Shown: one piece after another, positions 33,231 through 44,180 of the stretch
Layout of the letters: each line of letters opens with the position of its first letter
Position numbering within the stretch: the stretch's first letter is position 1
DNA from: Pleurodeles waltl
Lineage: Eukaryota > Chordata > Amphibia > Caudata > Salamandridae
Reading direction: 5' to 3'
Length of the DNA stretch: 64,000 nt
NCBI RefSeq assembly: GCF_031143425.1
Contig: NC_090437.1
Location: forward strand, 845,693,978-845,757,977
Translations under genes and position numbers: made by a program
Notes under the pieces: model-generated
Told to the model about the DNA's origin: nothing
Seen by the model: the letters and a program-made list of their open reading frames with translations, nothing else
The model's database searches: none

Positions 33231-34790
33231 GTTTTAACTCACGTTTTGCGATCACGTGTGTTTCTAAGCTAAAGAATGTGGGTTCTCTCCTATATCACGT
33301 TGCTAGAGCTACAGAAAAGGATATTGACTTGCCACCATAAAATGCTCAATTTAGAAATGCGTTTGATGGAAAAGAGGCAGAATTATTACCACCACACAGG
33401 CCATACAACTGCCAGATCGACCTACTACCAGGTGCTCCAATTCCTAGGTGTCAAATCTGTGCCCTATTGGATCAGAAAACCCAGGATCTGAAAGACTTTT
33501 TAGATCAATACTTGGCCAAATGGTTTATCTACCCTTCCTAATCCCCCACTGCATCACCACTTTTTTTGTCCTTGAAGCCAATGGAGATGTAAAAAACTGT
33601 ACAGGCTACAAAGCCTTACACAAAATCACCATGAAGAAGAGGTATCCCCTACTCCTGATTCTGGTTCTCTTGGACCAGATGAAGAAGGCAGCCATGTGCA
33701 CAAAATTTGACTTGAGAGGGGCATACCATTTATTTAGAATGCAGGCTGGAGATGATTGGAAAACTGCCTCCGAAACACATTATTGCTTATTTGGGTATAT
33801 TGTAATGCTCTTCAGTCTGCAATGCTCCAGCTGCATTCCAGTTATTCCTGAAGTCTGCCTTACATGGATACCATGACCTTTTTGCAATAGTATATATCAA
33901 TGACATATATTCTAACACCAAAGCCAAACATGAACAATATGTACAAAGATCTTACTAGCTCTCAGAAGACATCATCTCTATTGCAAATTAAGCAAATGTA
34001 AATTTCACATTATTACAGTGGAATTTTTGGGTGCGATACCCCTGCAGGGATGAAAATGGCTGAGAGAAAAGTGCAGGTAGTAGCGGAATGGCCTACTCCC
34101 AAGTTGGTGCGAGATGTGCAGTGCATCCTAGGCTTTGCAAATTTTTAACAGCGCTTTATAGACCATTTTTTACTAACAGTGTCACCCATCACCAGGTTTC
34201 TAAGAAAAAAGGGAACAATTTGTGTGGTTACCTGAAGCAAACAAGGTGTTTGTGACACTCAAAAAGGCATTCACTAGTGCACTGATTCAGGCCCATCTTG
34301 ATGTGGAAAGTCAGATATTGCTGTTGGTGCCGTCCTTTCCTAAAGAAACCACACACAGGAAAACTTCATCTAGTTGCCTACATGTACCGTGAGCTCAACG
34401 ATGTTGAGCAAAATTATGTCATTGGAGAGAAGGAACTCCTGGCATTACGAGATGATTTCAAAGAGTGAAAGCACTATGTACAAGTAGCTAAACAAACAAT
34501 CACAGTCTACACATACCAACATAATTTGCAGCTCATAAGCGCACCTCGTCTCTTAACACCCATGCAGTTACGATGGATGCTGGTTTTAGCAGAATTCGAT
34601 TTTATTGTAACTTTCTGACCAGGGACAGACAACCAAAAGGCAGGTGTTCTATCGCTGCAGGATTCCACAACAACGCAAACAACAGAACCACCTCGAGCCA
34701 GGATCACCCTAGAAAAAGTTGTATGTCTCACTGATACTGAGAACTTCTTTGAAACTATTCAAGACCACTTTACCATTGAGGATTGGCAAT
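33231..34790 (+). pseudogene. Reverse transcriptase and RNase H region of gypsy pol
   Basis: Fragmented over all frames. Reverse transcriptase: AMCTKFDLRGAYHLFRMQAG (33694 on) is the motif with the first catalytic Asp, and IVYINDIYS near 33890 is the palm box, with Asn in place of the first Asp of the usual pair. RNase H and connection: an EKELLALRDDFKE-like segment near 34425-34460 and LTPMQLRWMLVLAEFDFIVTF near 34555-34617, the typical end of the RNase H domain, then DNQKAGVLS. Multiple stops and frameshifts, plus the substituted palm Asp, rule out activity. Confidence 0.8.
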
Positions 34791-36170
34791 CTTAGGTTCA
34801 AGAACATCCAAAAAGAACATTTAGTCAAGGGTTGCCTCTACACTATTCTCACCTGTTTGTCCCTGCCACAGAACTACATAACACAGTATTCCATTGGTTA
34901 CATGCCAATCCCACAGTAGGACATCTGGGTGTCCCAAAAACTGTAGAATTTGTCCAGAGATATTTTTAGTAGCCAACCTTGAAAAAAGATATCAGAATAT
35001 GGTTATAAATTGTGAAACATGTGCAAGGGCCAGAACCAAGCATTCAAAACACAGAGGTCTTTTGCAGCCCATTCCAACTCCAAAGAAACCATGGAAATAT
35101 ATAACCCTAGACTTTATTGCAGGACTACCCACAGTCCTGCAACTGTTACTCTGTGATTCTTATAGTTGTGACAGTCTCACAAAATATGCTCAATTTATTG
35201 CTTGTACTAGACTACCAACCTCAAGTCAATTGCCAAACATGCTTTTCCCACATATAGGGGGTCATTCTGACCCTGGCGGTAAAATCCGCCAGGGCCAACG
35301 ACCGCGGGAGCACCGCCAACAGGCTGCGGTGCTCCCTTGGGCATTCTGACCGCAGCGGTACAGCCGCGGTCAGAAACGGAAAACCGGCGGTGTACCGCCG
35401 GTTTTCCACTGCCCTGGGGAATCCTCCATGGCGGCGCAGCTTGCTGCGCCGCCATGGGGATTCCGACCCCCATACCGCCATCCTGTTCCTGGCGGTTTTG
35501 GCCGGCAGGCACAGGATGGCGGTATGGGGTGTCGTGGGTCCCCTGGGGGCCCCTGCAGTGCCCATGCCAATGGCATGAGCACTGCAGGGGCCCCCGTAAC
35601 AGGGCCCCACAAAGATTTTCAGTGTCTGCCATGCAACTGCACCCGTCGCACCCCTTCCACTCCGCCGGCTCCATTCGGAGCCGGCATCCTCATGGAAGGG
35701 TGTTTCCCGCTGGGCTGGCGGGCGGCCTTCTGGCGGTCGCCCGCCAGCCCAGCGGGAAACCCAGAATACCCGCGGCGGTCTTTTGACCTCGCAGCGGTAT
35801 TCTGGCGGTCCCAGCCAGGCCGGCGGCTTTTGCCGCCGGCCGGGGTCAGAATGACCCCCAAAGTGTGGCTCTCCAAACGCCACATTCTTTTTAAACAAAT
35901 ATATGTTTCACCTGAAGTATATTGGCCAATACCCAAGTCATTCGAAAGGTTAATCCTGTCATGTACAAGTTACAATTGGCCCAAACTCTGTGCATTCATC
36001 CAGTCTTCCACACCTCGCTATTGAAACACTGCTGCCCTCGCCCTTCCCTGGTGTTAGTACATAAGGAATGGGAATATGAAGTTTGAGCGCTCTTGGATTC
36101 TAGACTCCACGGTCAGTCCTTGTGGTATTTAGTGGCCTGGAAAGGGTACAGACCGGAGAATGATTAAAGG
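34791..36170 (+). pseudogene. Integrase and chromodomain of gypsy pol, split by a MITE
   Basis: The zinc-binding head (HH-CC) is visible as a GHLGVPKTVEFVQ segment near 34920 and INCETCARARTKHSK at 35005-35049. The core begins YITLDFIAGLPTV (35098 on) with the first catalytic Asp, then DSLTKYAQFIA. The reading is interrupted at 35257 by a 603-base MITE. After the insertion come INPVMYKLQLAQTL-like and IHPVFHTSLLKHCC (35990-36031) and then a chromodomain-like end with LVAWKGY near 36130, which marks the chromovirus lineage and is thought to steer integration to particular chromatin. The central part of the core with the remaining catalytic residues was not found, so it may have been deleted. 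Confidence 0.75.
35257..35859. mobile_element. MITE made of a chain of hairpins, in the integrase
   Basis: Terminal inverted repeats GGGGGTCATTCTGACC and GGTCAGAATGACCCCC, 603 bases in all. Inside, consecutive hairpins: 35346-35373; 35378-35407 (13-base perfect arms GGAAAACCGGCGG, loop TGTA); 35426-35457 (15-base perfect arms CCATGGCGGCGCAGC, loop TT); 35467-35528; 35545-35595; 35664-35685 (perfect arms GCCGGCTCC with GGAGCCGGC); 35699-35762. Flanking gypsy sequence continues on both sides. Flanks ATA and AAA might be a decayed 3-base duplication of the Harbinger type. Long frames on both strands are artefacts of the GC-rich palindromes; none encodes anything recognisable. Confidence 0.82.
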
Positions 36171-36261
36171 GGTCCAACTAAAATGTGCATGCGTCTTGTC
36201 TATTGTGGGGCTTCCATCCTCACAAGCCAGGCCCTAGACCGCATATGGGAGGGGGGAATAC

Positions 36262-36918
36262 TGCCAATGCCACAACAGTGCTCATTCTAGGGCCCACCCC
36301 AACCCAGCTTAGTCCTCCACACTCTTTCTCCTGGTCTCCTAATTGCCACTGACCTTTCGGTGCCCCCCTTTGTGGTGAACAGCATCTAGACCCTTCATGG
36401 CATTGGTGGTTATATCGCCCCAAGAGATATGTTTAGGTTGTGTATGTGTGGGCACAACAAATCATGCTAAAGCACATGCTTTATGACCCCTATGGCATGC
36501 TTTGTCCTAAATACAGCTGTGCCCTTTATTTACTCCTGTTCTCTCCTTCTCATTTTCAGGCCTTGAATAGTGACTACAAGTCCCAGCTTCACTGGTGGTG
36601 GTCATTCTGGGTGTGGCAGCCTCTATTTAGGATGGCTCCGACCTGCAGAAGCCGCTCACTATTCTGCGATCTTCACTGAGGCATGAGCTCCAGTTAGCTG
36701 ACTGCAGTTTCCTCTGACAGCCAGCAGTTTCCATGACAATAAGCTGTTAGTGTGTCTCCTTAATGGCACCGCAATCTGATGCCTGTCTCCCGTCACAGCA
36801 TTCCAGTCCAGCTCCCCTGCAGATTTTAAGTCTGGCACCCACAGTAAATCAATGAGCACAGAGCGGCTGTGCTCAGAGGGGTAAGACGGAAAGCGCCTTC
36901 GCGATCCATATTCCTTGT
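36262..36918 (+). repeat. 3' LTR of gypsy element, left part
   Basis: Begins TGCCAATGCCACAACAGTG immediately after the polypurine tract and aligns with the 5' LTR from 30857. It is cut at 36918 by the hAT-type segment and resumes at 40611. Shared landmarks with the 5' LTR include CATTCTAGGGCCCACCC, CACATGCTTTATGACCCC and AATGAGCACAGAGCGGC. Confidence 0.85.
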
Positions 36919-39900
36919 CAGTGGCGGCTGGTGACATTTTAAAGTGGTGGGGCGTAAAAGTTTGGGACGAGTGCCCTATGGTGAGCGAGCATAGCGAATG
37001 AGCCCGAACATCATGAGGCAGGTTCGCGGGGGTTCTGCCCCCGGGGAAAATTTTGATAAAGAGTGGGCAAATAGTGCATTTTCAAGCAAATTTGAGAAAG
37101 CAAGAAGGTTAATAAACCAACTGTAGTTAGGACACCATTAAGGCACAAAAGAATGTAAACCTGTAACGCATGACACAGGCCCATACTACTTTATATATTA
37201 TGGAGCCCCTTGTGGTCTTTTAATAAAAACATCTCTGTAATCCAAAAGCGTCCATGGCCTTACAAAGCCCATGTAACTGTAACTATTACAGAAACACACC
37301 AGGACAGCAATGACTTTAGAACTGTTCAATACTTCTTCATGACGTCCAACCATCAGCTCACTGAGCCATCATTTCAATCACCACACTGGCACAAAGCCTT
37401 TCTATGTGAGTTATTTACCCTATGCTTATCTTTTTTTTCTTTGTAACAGGAGACTGGAGACCAGACCTAAAAAAAGATTAAAATTCTAATGAAGCAAAGA
37501 TGTATTAGTGTGATATGCTGGCTTTTACACAAAAAAATGAGATCTACAAAACGCTGTCATGGTTTGACTTAAAGTGCACACAGTGCATTACCTTACATCA
37601 TAATGTGTTATAAACTCTGAAAATTAATTTTTCCACTACCTTTTTGGCGTCCTGTTATGTTCCTTGAACTCACCCCAAATGTAATTTATAGACCTTGGTG
37701 CAGAGCTTACGGTCTGTAGCAATCACTGATGCTAAGGGGGCAAAGCTCCAGTTCTTAATATATTAATGAACTATCATGAGCCTTAGCTACCGAGTGAGAA
37801 CACGGTCTTCCCAATACATTGTCACGTTTCCGTGGGCGAGCGAACACTAGACGCACTGCATATCCAATAAAACCAAAGCAGCCGAATTAGCATTTCTTAC
37901 CAGTGGCCTCAGAGGGATCGCCTGACACTTGGTTGGATCATTTCTAGTTCCTGACTCCTGCCAGCACACTTACCACAGTACATCAAAAAAAATTCTCGGG
38001 GTAGCACTTGCAAATGAAAAAAATTTGCTGATGTTGCACAGTTTTCACTAATCCTAAATACTTTGTAGTTATGTCATAAATTCTGCCATGCACTACACCA
38101 TGTGAGGCAATCATATGTGTTTATACAACTACACTTGCAAAAACGACCTGCCTGTGTTCCATGCAACGTTTCTTTACTTTCTACATATGCAACATTTATC
38201 TACACATAGGAACATTTGTGTCACTCTTTGTGAACAAAGGACATAATCATTTTTCCCAATAAGCTGGTGATAAAAAAAATACCCGCTATTGAACCCGAAT
38301 CCTAATGTAAAAAAAATGGTCTTGTGGTCATGCCAAGCAATTTCATAGTGTGAAATATACGGTCACACTCACACACAAAATACACGTGTGTTTATCTAAT
38401 GGCATCCCCCATATTCGTGTACTTATCGCAGGCCGGGTGCAAACAGACAGGGCTCCCTGTGCAGGTGCCAGGCTCCTGCCAAGTGATGCTGTGTGTGGGA
38501 GGCAAGGGCTTTAACTGGAGCTTATAGGTGAGGGCTTACCTTTGGTTGTTCAAACCGAATTAGGGCAGCTTGCATGGCATTTTATTCTTTCTGAAACTCA
38601 TGTTCTCTCTCTGTTTTCTTCCTTAATTAGAACTAAGAGCCAACATCGCACTAATGCACGGCCCCGCCAGAGGGAGCCAGCCCTCTTTTTTATTTCAGGG
38701 TAATGGAGCTATTCAGGAACGGGTATTTGCCATCTCTTTGTGTGTTAATGTCATGATCTCGAGCTGACATGACAGTTGCCTTGTCGAGGGATCGATGGCG
38801 ACACAGCACATGCCTCAACATAATATTCCCATGGCTATGGGGACCGGCTCAGCAATGAATACACATTAAAGCAATTATGAGGGGAAACAAATTGTTGTCA
38901 ATTAAAATGGTAGTGTGCGCGTTACTGTGTCCGTGAACCATGCATGCGCGGGTCTTCAAAGATGGGTGCTTGGGCAGGCATTCTTTAAAGCGCAATATCC
39001 TTTCCCTGACATTTATAAGGAGCTATTTGGAACTGGAGTGAATAAACTGAGAACGGGATTGGAATTGTATTATGTAGCTCATCATGCAAATACAGCTACT
39101 GATGTGGTGTTACTTAAATCACCACATACCTCAGCTCCGACGGCCTTCATCAATGAGGGTGAGATGATCGGGGCCCAGCAGCAACGCAGGGAGAGGCACT
39201 ACTCACTGTGCGCGGCGACAGCTGTCAGTCTGAGTCAGTTGAAATGGAGTGAAACCCTCCTCGGCCTCGTAGTCATCCGGTTACTGCATCAGCTGCGTTC
39301 TTTTGAGGTGAGAATATGTAGTCCCTAAGAGTTTTCTTAATTTCGTATGCTTAATGCATACAGTTGCGTGGCCTTGCCTGATCACTTGTAGTCTGCTATA
39401 ACCACCACTAGCATTGGCTCAAGTCTAGCCTTATCGTTTACACTTTAAAGAATTAAAGATTATTTCAATTAATTTATATAAGGCAGCACGCTGAGTCAGG
39501 AACGGCAGCTCCATGCCAGTGTTGGTCTCGAAACCTCGAGCACGATTTACTTTGGCGAGCAAGGGAAGGTGAAGCCGGGGTAAGGCACAACATAGTGAAA
39601 TAAGTACAGCTGAAAACTGCACTCACAGATGTACGCACACATTTATACATGGACTGTGTGGATTATTAACTGGCACTCGACATCCAAGCCCACCGTTGCA
39701 CAGTAACACTAATTTCACTACCACCGCTTTACTCGGCTCGGTCTTTTTGCTGAATGTGCCCGCAGTGGCCGACAGAGTTCTGTGGAGATATGGAAATGAG
39801 TTCCACTTAAAGTAGAAGGCAAACTCTTGAGGCCTGCGCAGTACATGAGCAAGTGTTGATGGATAGGGTGACATAACTCGTGCATATCTCAGCTCCCCGT

Positions 39901-40610
39901 ACAAACGCAGCCTTTTGTATTCACCCACCCTTTCAGAACTCGTCACAACTGGTTTTAAGCAACGTTTTTAATTGGGACAGAAAAATGAGCAAGCTGGTAT
40001 TACCTTCTGCCTTAGATTTCAGTGGAGTCTACCGTCCATGCGAATCCAACTCCCATCCACAGCGCGGGAAGCAAAAACCTCATGTTTGAGCAGTGTTAGC
40101 AAACTACGCAGACACAATTTTGACCTTGCTGCCTGCAGCCCCGCCCACCATTTCCCAACTTCTCACAGGGCTAGACCCAACCTCTGTGACGAATTGGGAA
40201 AGGGTGGGGTGACCATTCTCCACTATCCTGACTGACGTGAAGCCCCTAGCGCTACAGGGCTTCAACCTGAAGCGCCCGGGGCTAACTTTATCCACACGTC
40301 ATTAGGGGGTGGAGACTGGTCCTCTGAGCTATGTCTTTGCCGAGCTGATGACCTCACAGGCCTCAGGCTGTGAGCTTGTCCGCCCGGCAAACATAGACTC
40401 AGTCAGGGGAGGGCCTGGCCTGATGCTGCCAGTCTCATGATGTCACGTGACACAGTTGCCCCGAGCCTGGCCCCAGCCCCAAGCAAGAAAGAGGTGGGTG
40501 CGTTTATTTTAGGGAGGGAGTTAGGGGAGTTTCTTTCACTTTTTTGTTTTGTTACAGTTACGAGGGCGGAGCCCCGACGCCCTCGTGCAGAAACCGCCAC
40601 TGTTTCTTGT
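36911..40610. mobile_element. 3.7-kb hAT-bounded segment inserted in the 3' LTR
   Basis: Segment 36919-40602 begins CAGTGGCGGCTGG and ends AACCGCCACTG, the same end type as the 633-base hAT element at 20.0 kb. It is flanked by TTCCTTGT (36911-36918) and TTTCTTGT (40603-40610), an 8-base duplication with one difference. The LTR sequence joins precisely across it. The left about 120 bases (AGCGAATGAGCCCGAA, CCCCCGGGGAAAATTTTGAT) and the right about 500 bases (a GAAGCGCCCGGGGC segment near 40272 like GAAGCGCCCAGGGC at 20250) belong to the hAT family. The central 3 kb contain no hAT transposase and no other recognised transposon gene. Confidence 0.75.
37040..40100. other. Unique-looking cargo inside the hAT-bounded segment
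   Basis: High-complexity sequence without recognisable transposon genes or tandem repeats. The part 38630-39330 is distinct: balanced composition, several ATTA/TAAT core motifs (AGCAATTATGAGG, GTCAATTAAAATGG), and an open frame 38915-39328 that ends near a candidate GTGAGA splice donor. The translation is not recognised. It may be decayed transposase-gene territory, a captured host fragment, or conserved non-coding DNA. Confidence 0.35.
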
Positions 40611-40984
40611 GCTCTCACCAGGTTATTGCTACCTTGTTGGAAAAGTAATGCGCAGCTTCCTTAGTTCTCTTGTTTAAATCTTATTAGTGTTGGAAGTTGT
40701 GTTTCGGACAAGCATTATCTGTCATACTGTTTGTTTATTTGTGACGCATGTGAGTCTCGGCTCATTATCCCCTTTCTAAAGAAAAAGTCAGAACTACGTA
40801 TAGAATGCATAAATGAATGCAGAGCTTTTGGGTATCATTTTGAGTGTCTATGGAAGTGTGGCAAGAACACTTTAAGGACCATATCCTTGATAAAAACATA
40901 AGTGTGTTTATATTCTTTTGTGAGTCTTTATCAATAAGAAGATTAAAAGTTACGTGTAGATCCCGAGGACTGGCTGATGTGACA
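40611..40984 (+). repeat. 3' LTR of gypsy element, right part
   Basis: Resumes with GCTCTCACCAGGTTATTGCT as in the 5' LTR at 31529 and ends GATGTGACA. Between about 40738 and 40950 it carries some 210 bases where the 5' LTR has about 35 unrelated-looking bases, so the two LTRs differ structurally. The 5-base duplication AGTGG follows at 40985. Confidence 0.8.
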
Positions 40985-40989
40985 AGTGG

Positions 40990-43680
40990 CTACAGAGAAT
41001 TAGAGAAAAATGCTGTCTTTCAGCCTGGTAACACTGAAGGAAGAAGGCCTATTTAATAATCCAAGATTGGCATAGTAAAGTGTTTGTAAATGGCCTAGTG
41101 TAGTTATGAGGCTGCCCATGGGTTGACAAATATAGGTAGAATAGTGACATTCAGTAGTAAGCATGGCACCTCATAGTGATCAGTGGAAATATGAATTTGA
41201 GGCAAACATTAGCGACTGTCAGAACAACTTCAGCAAGCATTTACAATGCAAACGGGTCTCACGTTTGCTCATGTTAGAGCTGATCGCGTTGTAAACTCCT
41301 AACCCGACTTTTCACCTATCGGGCAAAAGTGCATTTATGTACATAACCCGAAAAAGTGAAATTAACTATGTAAAGCGCTCGACTTCTGGCAAGCGAGATC
41401 GTGCTCGTAAATTAGAGAAAAAGAAGTCAACAAGCCCGATGGAAAACAGCGAGCCTCGCATGTTTTCTGTACTTGGTCGCTGCGCTCGAGGAGGGCTAGC
41501 CACCGGAAAAGGCGTGACGTATTCGTGCCTTCGACTAATGAAAGCAAGCAGATTTTATTAGGCAAGCCCATGAACCAATAAAAAACACTGACGTGAAGTT
41601 GACAGGGCTCCGAGCCCTTTTCTAAATACAAAAGCGTCTCGCTGCGATACGCATGCGCAAGCGCATGCAACGCAGGCTCGACCCTAAAAATGACACACTG
41701 ATGACAGGGTACCCATTTGCAAAGTGAAATATATAAAGAATGTAAACATAAAACATCCTTAAAGCAGTTACATGTGGAACATAAGGCATGATGAATTAAA
41801 AACATTATTTTACGAACATGGCCAGCCAAGGGACATTATGGGAGATGTAGTCCTTGTCCCCAACATGTTCCCAAAGATGTAGAGAAGTCACACAGAATAA
41901 ATAAAGCAATGTGGTGCAATATTTACTAAAGGTAAACAAATCAAGTCAATCATATTTTGGTACAAGAGCATACAAATAAAGCAACAACAGGAGGTCAGTC
42001 ACAATAATGAAGAAGCTGAAAAAGATTAGAAGAAACAATTTCAGGACCTGCTAGGTCCCAGTGGCTAAATCCAAGCCTGGGCTGTCCAGCCAATGTGAGT
42101 TTTAAGAACAGTTAGACCATTACTGTAAAGGCTAAAGTAAATATGATGCTCATAGTACAGTTCAAAAATCAACTTGAGACACATTGATCATCACATTCTA
42201 TCATGAGCATGGAAAGATCATACCTCTGCTACCCTCTCTTTATTTTTCATACTATTTAAGCGTCACTATTAAATGGAAACATAAGATGTTATTTAATAAA
42301 AGTCCTAGAAAATTGTTAAAAAATGAAATACAAATTCTATATAGACGTAACTATATAGAGGAATAGGTAACTTTTGGGCATTGACGTACAGTCAATTAAC
42401 TTACCAGTCTTCACTCAACCAGGGATGCCTCCATAGATCTTCTCCTCCTAGGGAAAGAGGTTCATGGGCCTGGGAGAATGGCCACCTATATGCTGGGCCT
42501 ATTGGTGAGTTTTTGAAGCCACGGAGCACACTCTCCCTCACAGATCTTTACAGCACTTCATAATTTCCTACTGTCAGCGCCAGATAAAGCATTACATTTT
42601 TTAGCAATTCTAATCTACATTTGCCTTTTCTAGGTAAGGGTGACATTCTGAACAGGGGCACCAAACAACTGTGGTCCTACTCTAATAAGCTCATCAGCCC
42701 TGACTGTTCATTCTATCTCTGAAATACTAGGATTCCTTTTCCCTGCTATGATGAAAACCCCCCCAAAATATAAAAAAAATAAGGAAAGTTAAGAACAAAA
42801 ATAAGGCTTGGAAAAGCTAAAGGCCATAATTGCTGTATCCTGTACTGGTTGGAAATGTGAAAGGCAAACAATTATTGATCACAAAGGGGTGTGTTTTATA
42901 ACGTAGTCTCCAGGTGTGATTAATATGGACACCAAGCTCTGGTGTGCTTGGTGTATACATCCGTCATTAAAACGGAAGGATACATCAGCTTAATATATAT
43001 CCGCTACAAAATTGAGACATTCATGAATTTGGCAGTGTCTCCTCTATCATTCACTCCTATCTCAATTATCCTGTTTCACAGCCAGTCTCTATAAGATGAG
43101 TCACAATAAAGGTGCAAAATGTTGGATCATGGGTGTTGGTAATATGGAAGCTCCTATAATTAGCGGCAGTTGAATCAGAAGTTACATACCCCTCTGTAAC
43201 GTGGCACTCTTCTATTCCTAAAGGATGGATAAAGATTTCTAAGCAAATGGCACAACTCTTCACTAAGCACTACGGTCTTAGGAGGACATACTTTGCAGTA
43301 GCACTTGAGAAAAGTTTATTATTTGTGAAGGAGGCATGATGACAACGATAAAGGTAGACATCATGGGGCTAGTCCTTACAGCCACCCTAGGTGTATCCTT
43401 GATTGGTACATCTCTGGAAAATCCAAAGATACCACCATGACTTTGATAGAATGTGAATGTTATCAACAACCTTCTGTTCTATTCCAGACACTTTTGTTTA
43501 TATGTGGGTTTATCTGTATTTTTCCTGTGTTGCTTCATTTGAGGAACCCAGATCACAAGGCACCTCCCAAACTGCATATCTAATGTTCCTTTGGAACATC
43601 CTTCTTGTACTTTAAGATAGGGGAGAGGCTAAATTTGCCTTCACACACTGTAGTCTTGAGAAGGAACCCACTGTTACCGC
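40990..43680. repeat. Unassigned region with a CpG-containing dispersed-repeat-like block
   Basis: From about 41240 to 41870 the sequence is richer in CpG than its surroundings, with GCGATACGCATGCGCAAGCG near 41643, and ends with GGGAGATGTAGTCCTTG, a motif frequent in vertebrate LTR or DIRS-like repeats. No gene could be assigned. The remainder to 43680 is AT-rich with no recognised content. Confidence 0.3.
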
Positions 43681-44180
43681 GGGCCAGATTTACTAACATT
43701 TCAGGCAATGTCATTCAGCAAGGCAGCTTGCCCTCATAGCACTGATGCACTTCAGGCAGCCTAGCGCCAATGCAGGCACCCTTGCACCATGGTGCATTGG
43801 TATCTGCTTTACAGGCAGATTTGTTTTTGTGTAGTAGGGGCTACCTTCCTGCATGGAAACAATAGTTGGAGGCATAATGCTTTTCCTATGTGTCCTGCAA
43901 ACGTGGCATACATATAAAGAGGGACTGATGGGGGAAATGAAGATACTTCTTGTTATGCCAGCCTCGGGAAGATGCAACTTTTTGGCATTGACCCGGTTTA
44001 CTACCTTTAATAAATCTATGCACTATACGCTATGCTGTGTTACTTTTTGTTTTCCTATGCAAAGCAAAGTCATGCAAATCGGGCTTGCGTAGCTTAGTAA
44101 ATCCCGAAATACATTTTGCTTCAGGATGTGTGAAAAAGTGGTTCAACCCTTTTGCAAAATGTTAGTAAATCTTGGCCCTG
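43681..44180. mobile_element. MITE with GGGCCAGATTTACTAACATT ends
   Basis: Left end GGGCCAGATTTACTAACATT and right end AATGTTAGTAAATCTTGGCCC are inverted repeats of about 20 bases with one extra base. The body has CCTTCCTGCATGGAAACAAT near 43849, a diverged match to the CCTTCCTGCACATAAACAAT motif of the 49.4-kb MITE, so the two belong to one superfamily. No coding capacity; target duplication not resolved. Confidence 0.65.

Larger units (their letters stand above)
30852..40989 (+). mobile_element. Ty3/gypsy (chromodomain-type) LTR retrotransposon, nested
   Basis: A full-length but dead LTR element bounded by the 5-base duplication AGTGG. Order: 5' LTR, gag with CCHC knuckle, aspartic protease, reverse transcriptase, RNase H, integrase, chromodomain, polypurine tract (GGGAGGGGGGAA at 36248-36259), 3' LTR. 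The protease-RT-RNaseH-integrase order is Ty3/gypsy, and the C-terminal chromodomain places it with chromoviruses. No envelope gene is present. Two younger insertions interrupt it: a MITE at 35257-35859 in the integrase and a hAT-bounded segment at 36919-40602 in the 3' LTR. All genes carry frameshifts or stops. Without the two insertions it would be about 5.85 kb. Confidence 0.85.

Noticed and set aside
35207..36024. Long open frames on both strands at 35.2-36.0 kb (up to 225 codons)
   Set aside because: They lie in the GC-rich hairpin MITE, where palindromes and few stop codons produce long frames on both strands. Translations are Pro/Arg/Gly/Ala-rich with no domain.
39623..39946. 107-codon minus-strand frame in the hAT cargo
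   Set aside because: Checked as a possible transposase fragment; no BED finger or hATC-type motif visible.
30852..40989. Endogenous retrovirus with envelope
   Set aside because: The end of pol is a chromodomain directly followed by the polypurine tract and the 3' LTR; no envelope region exists.
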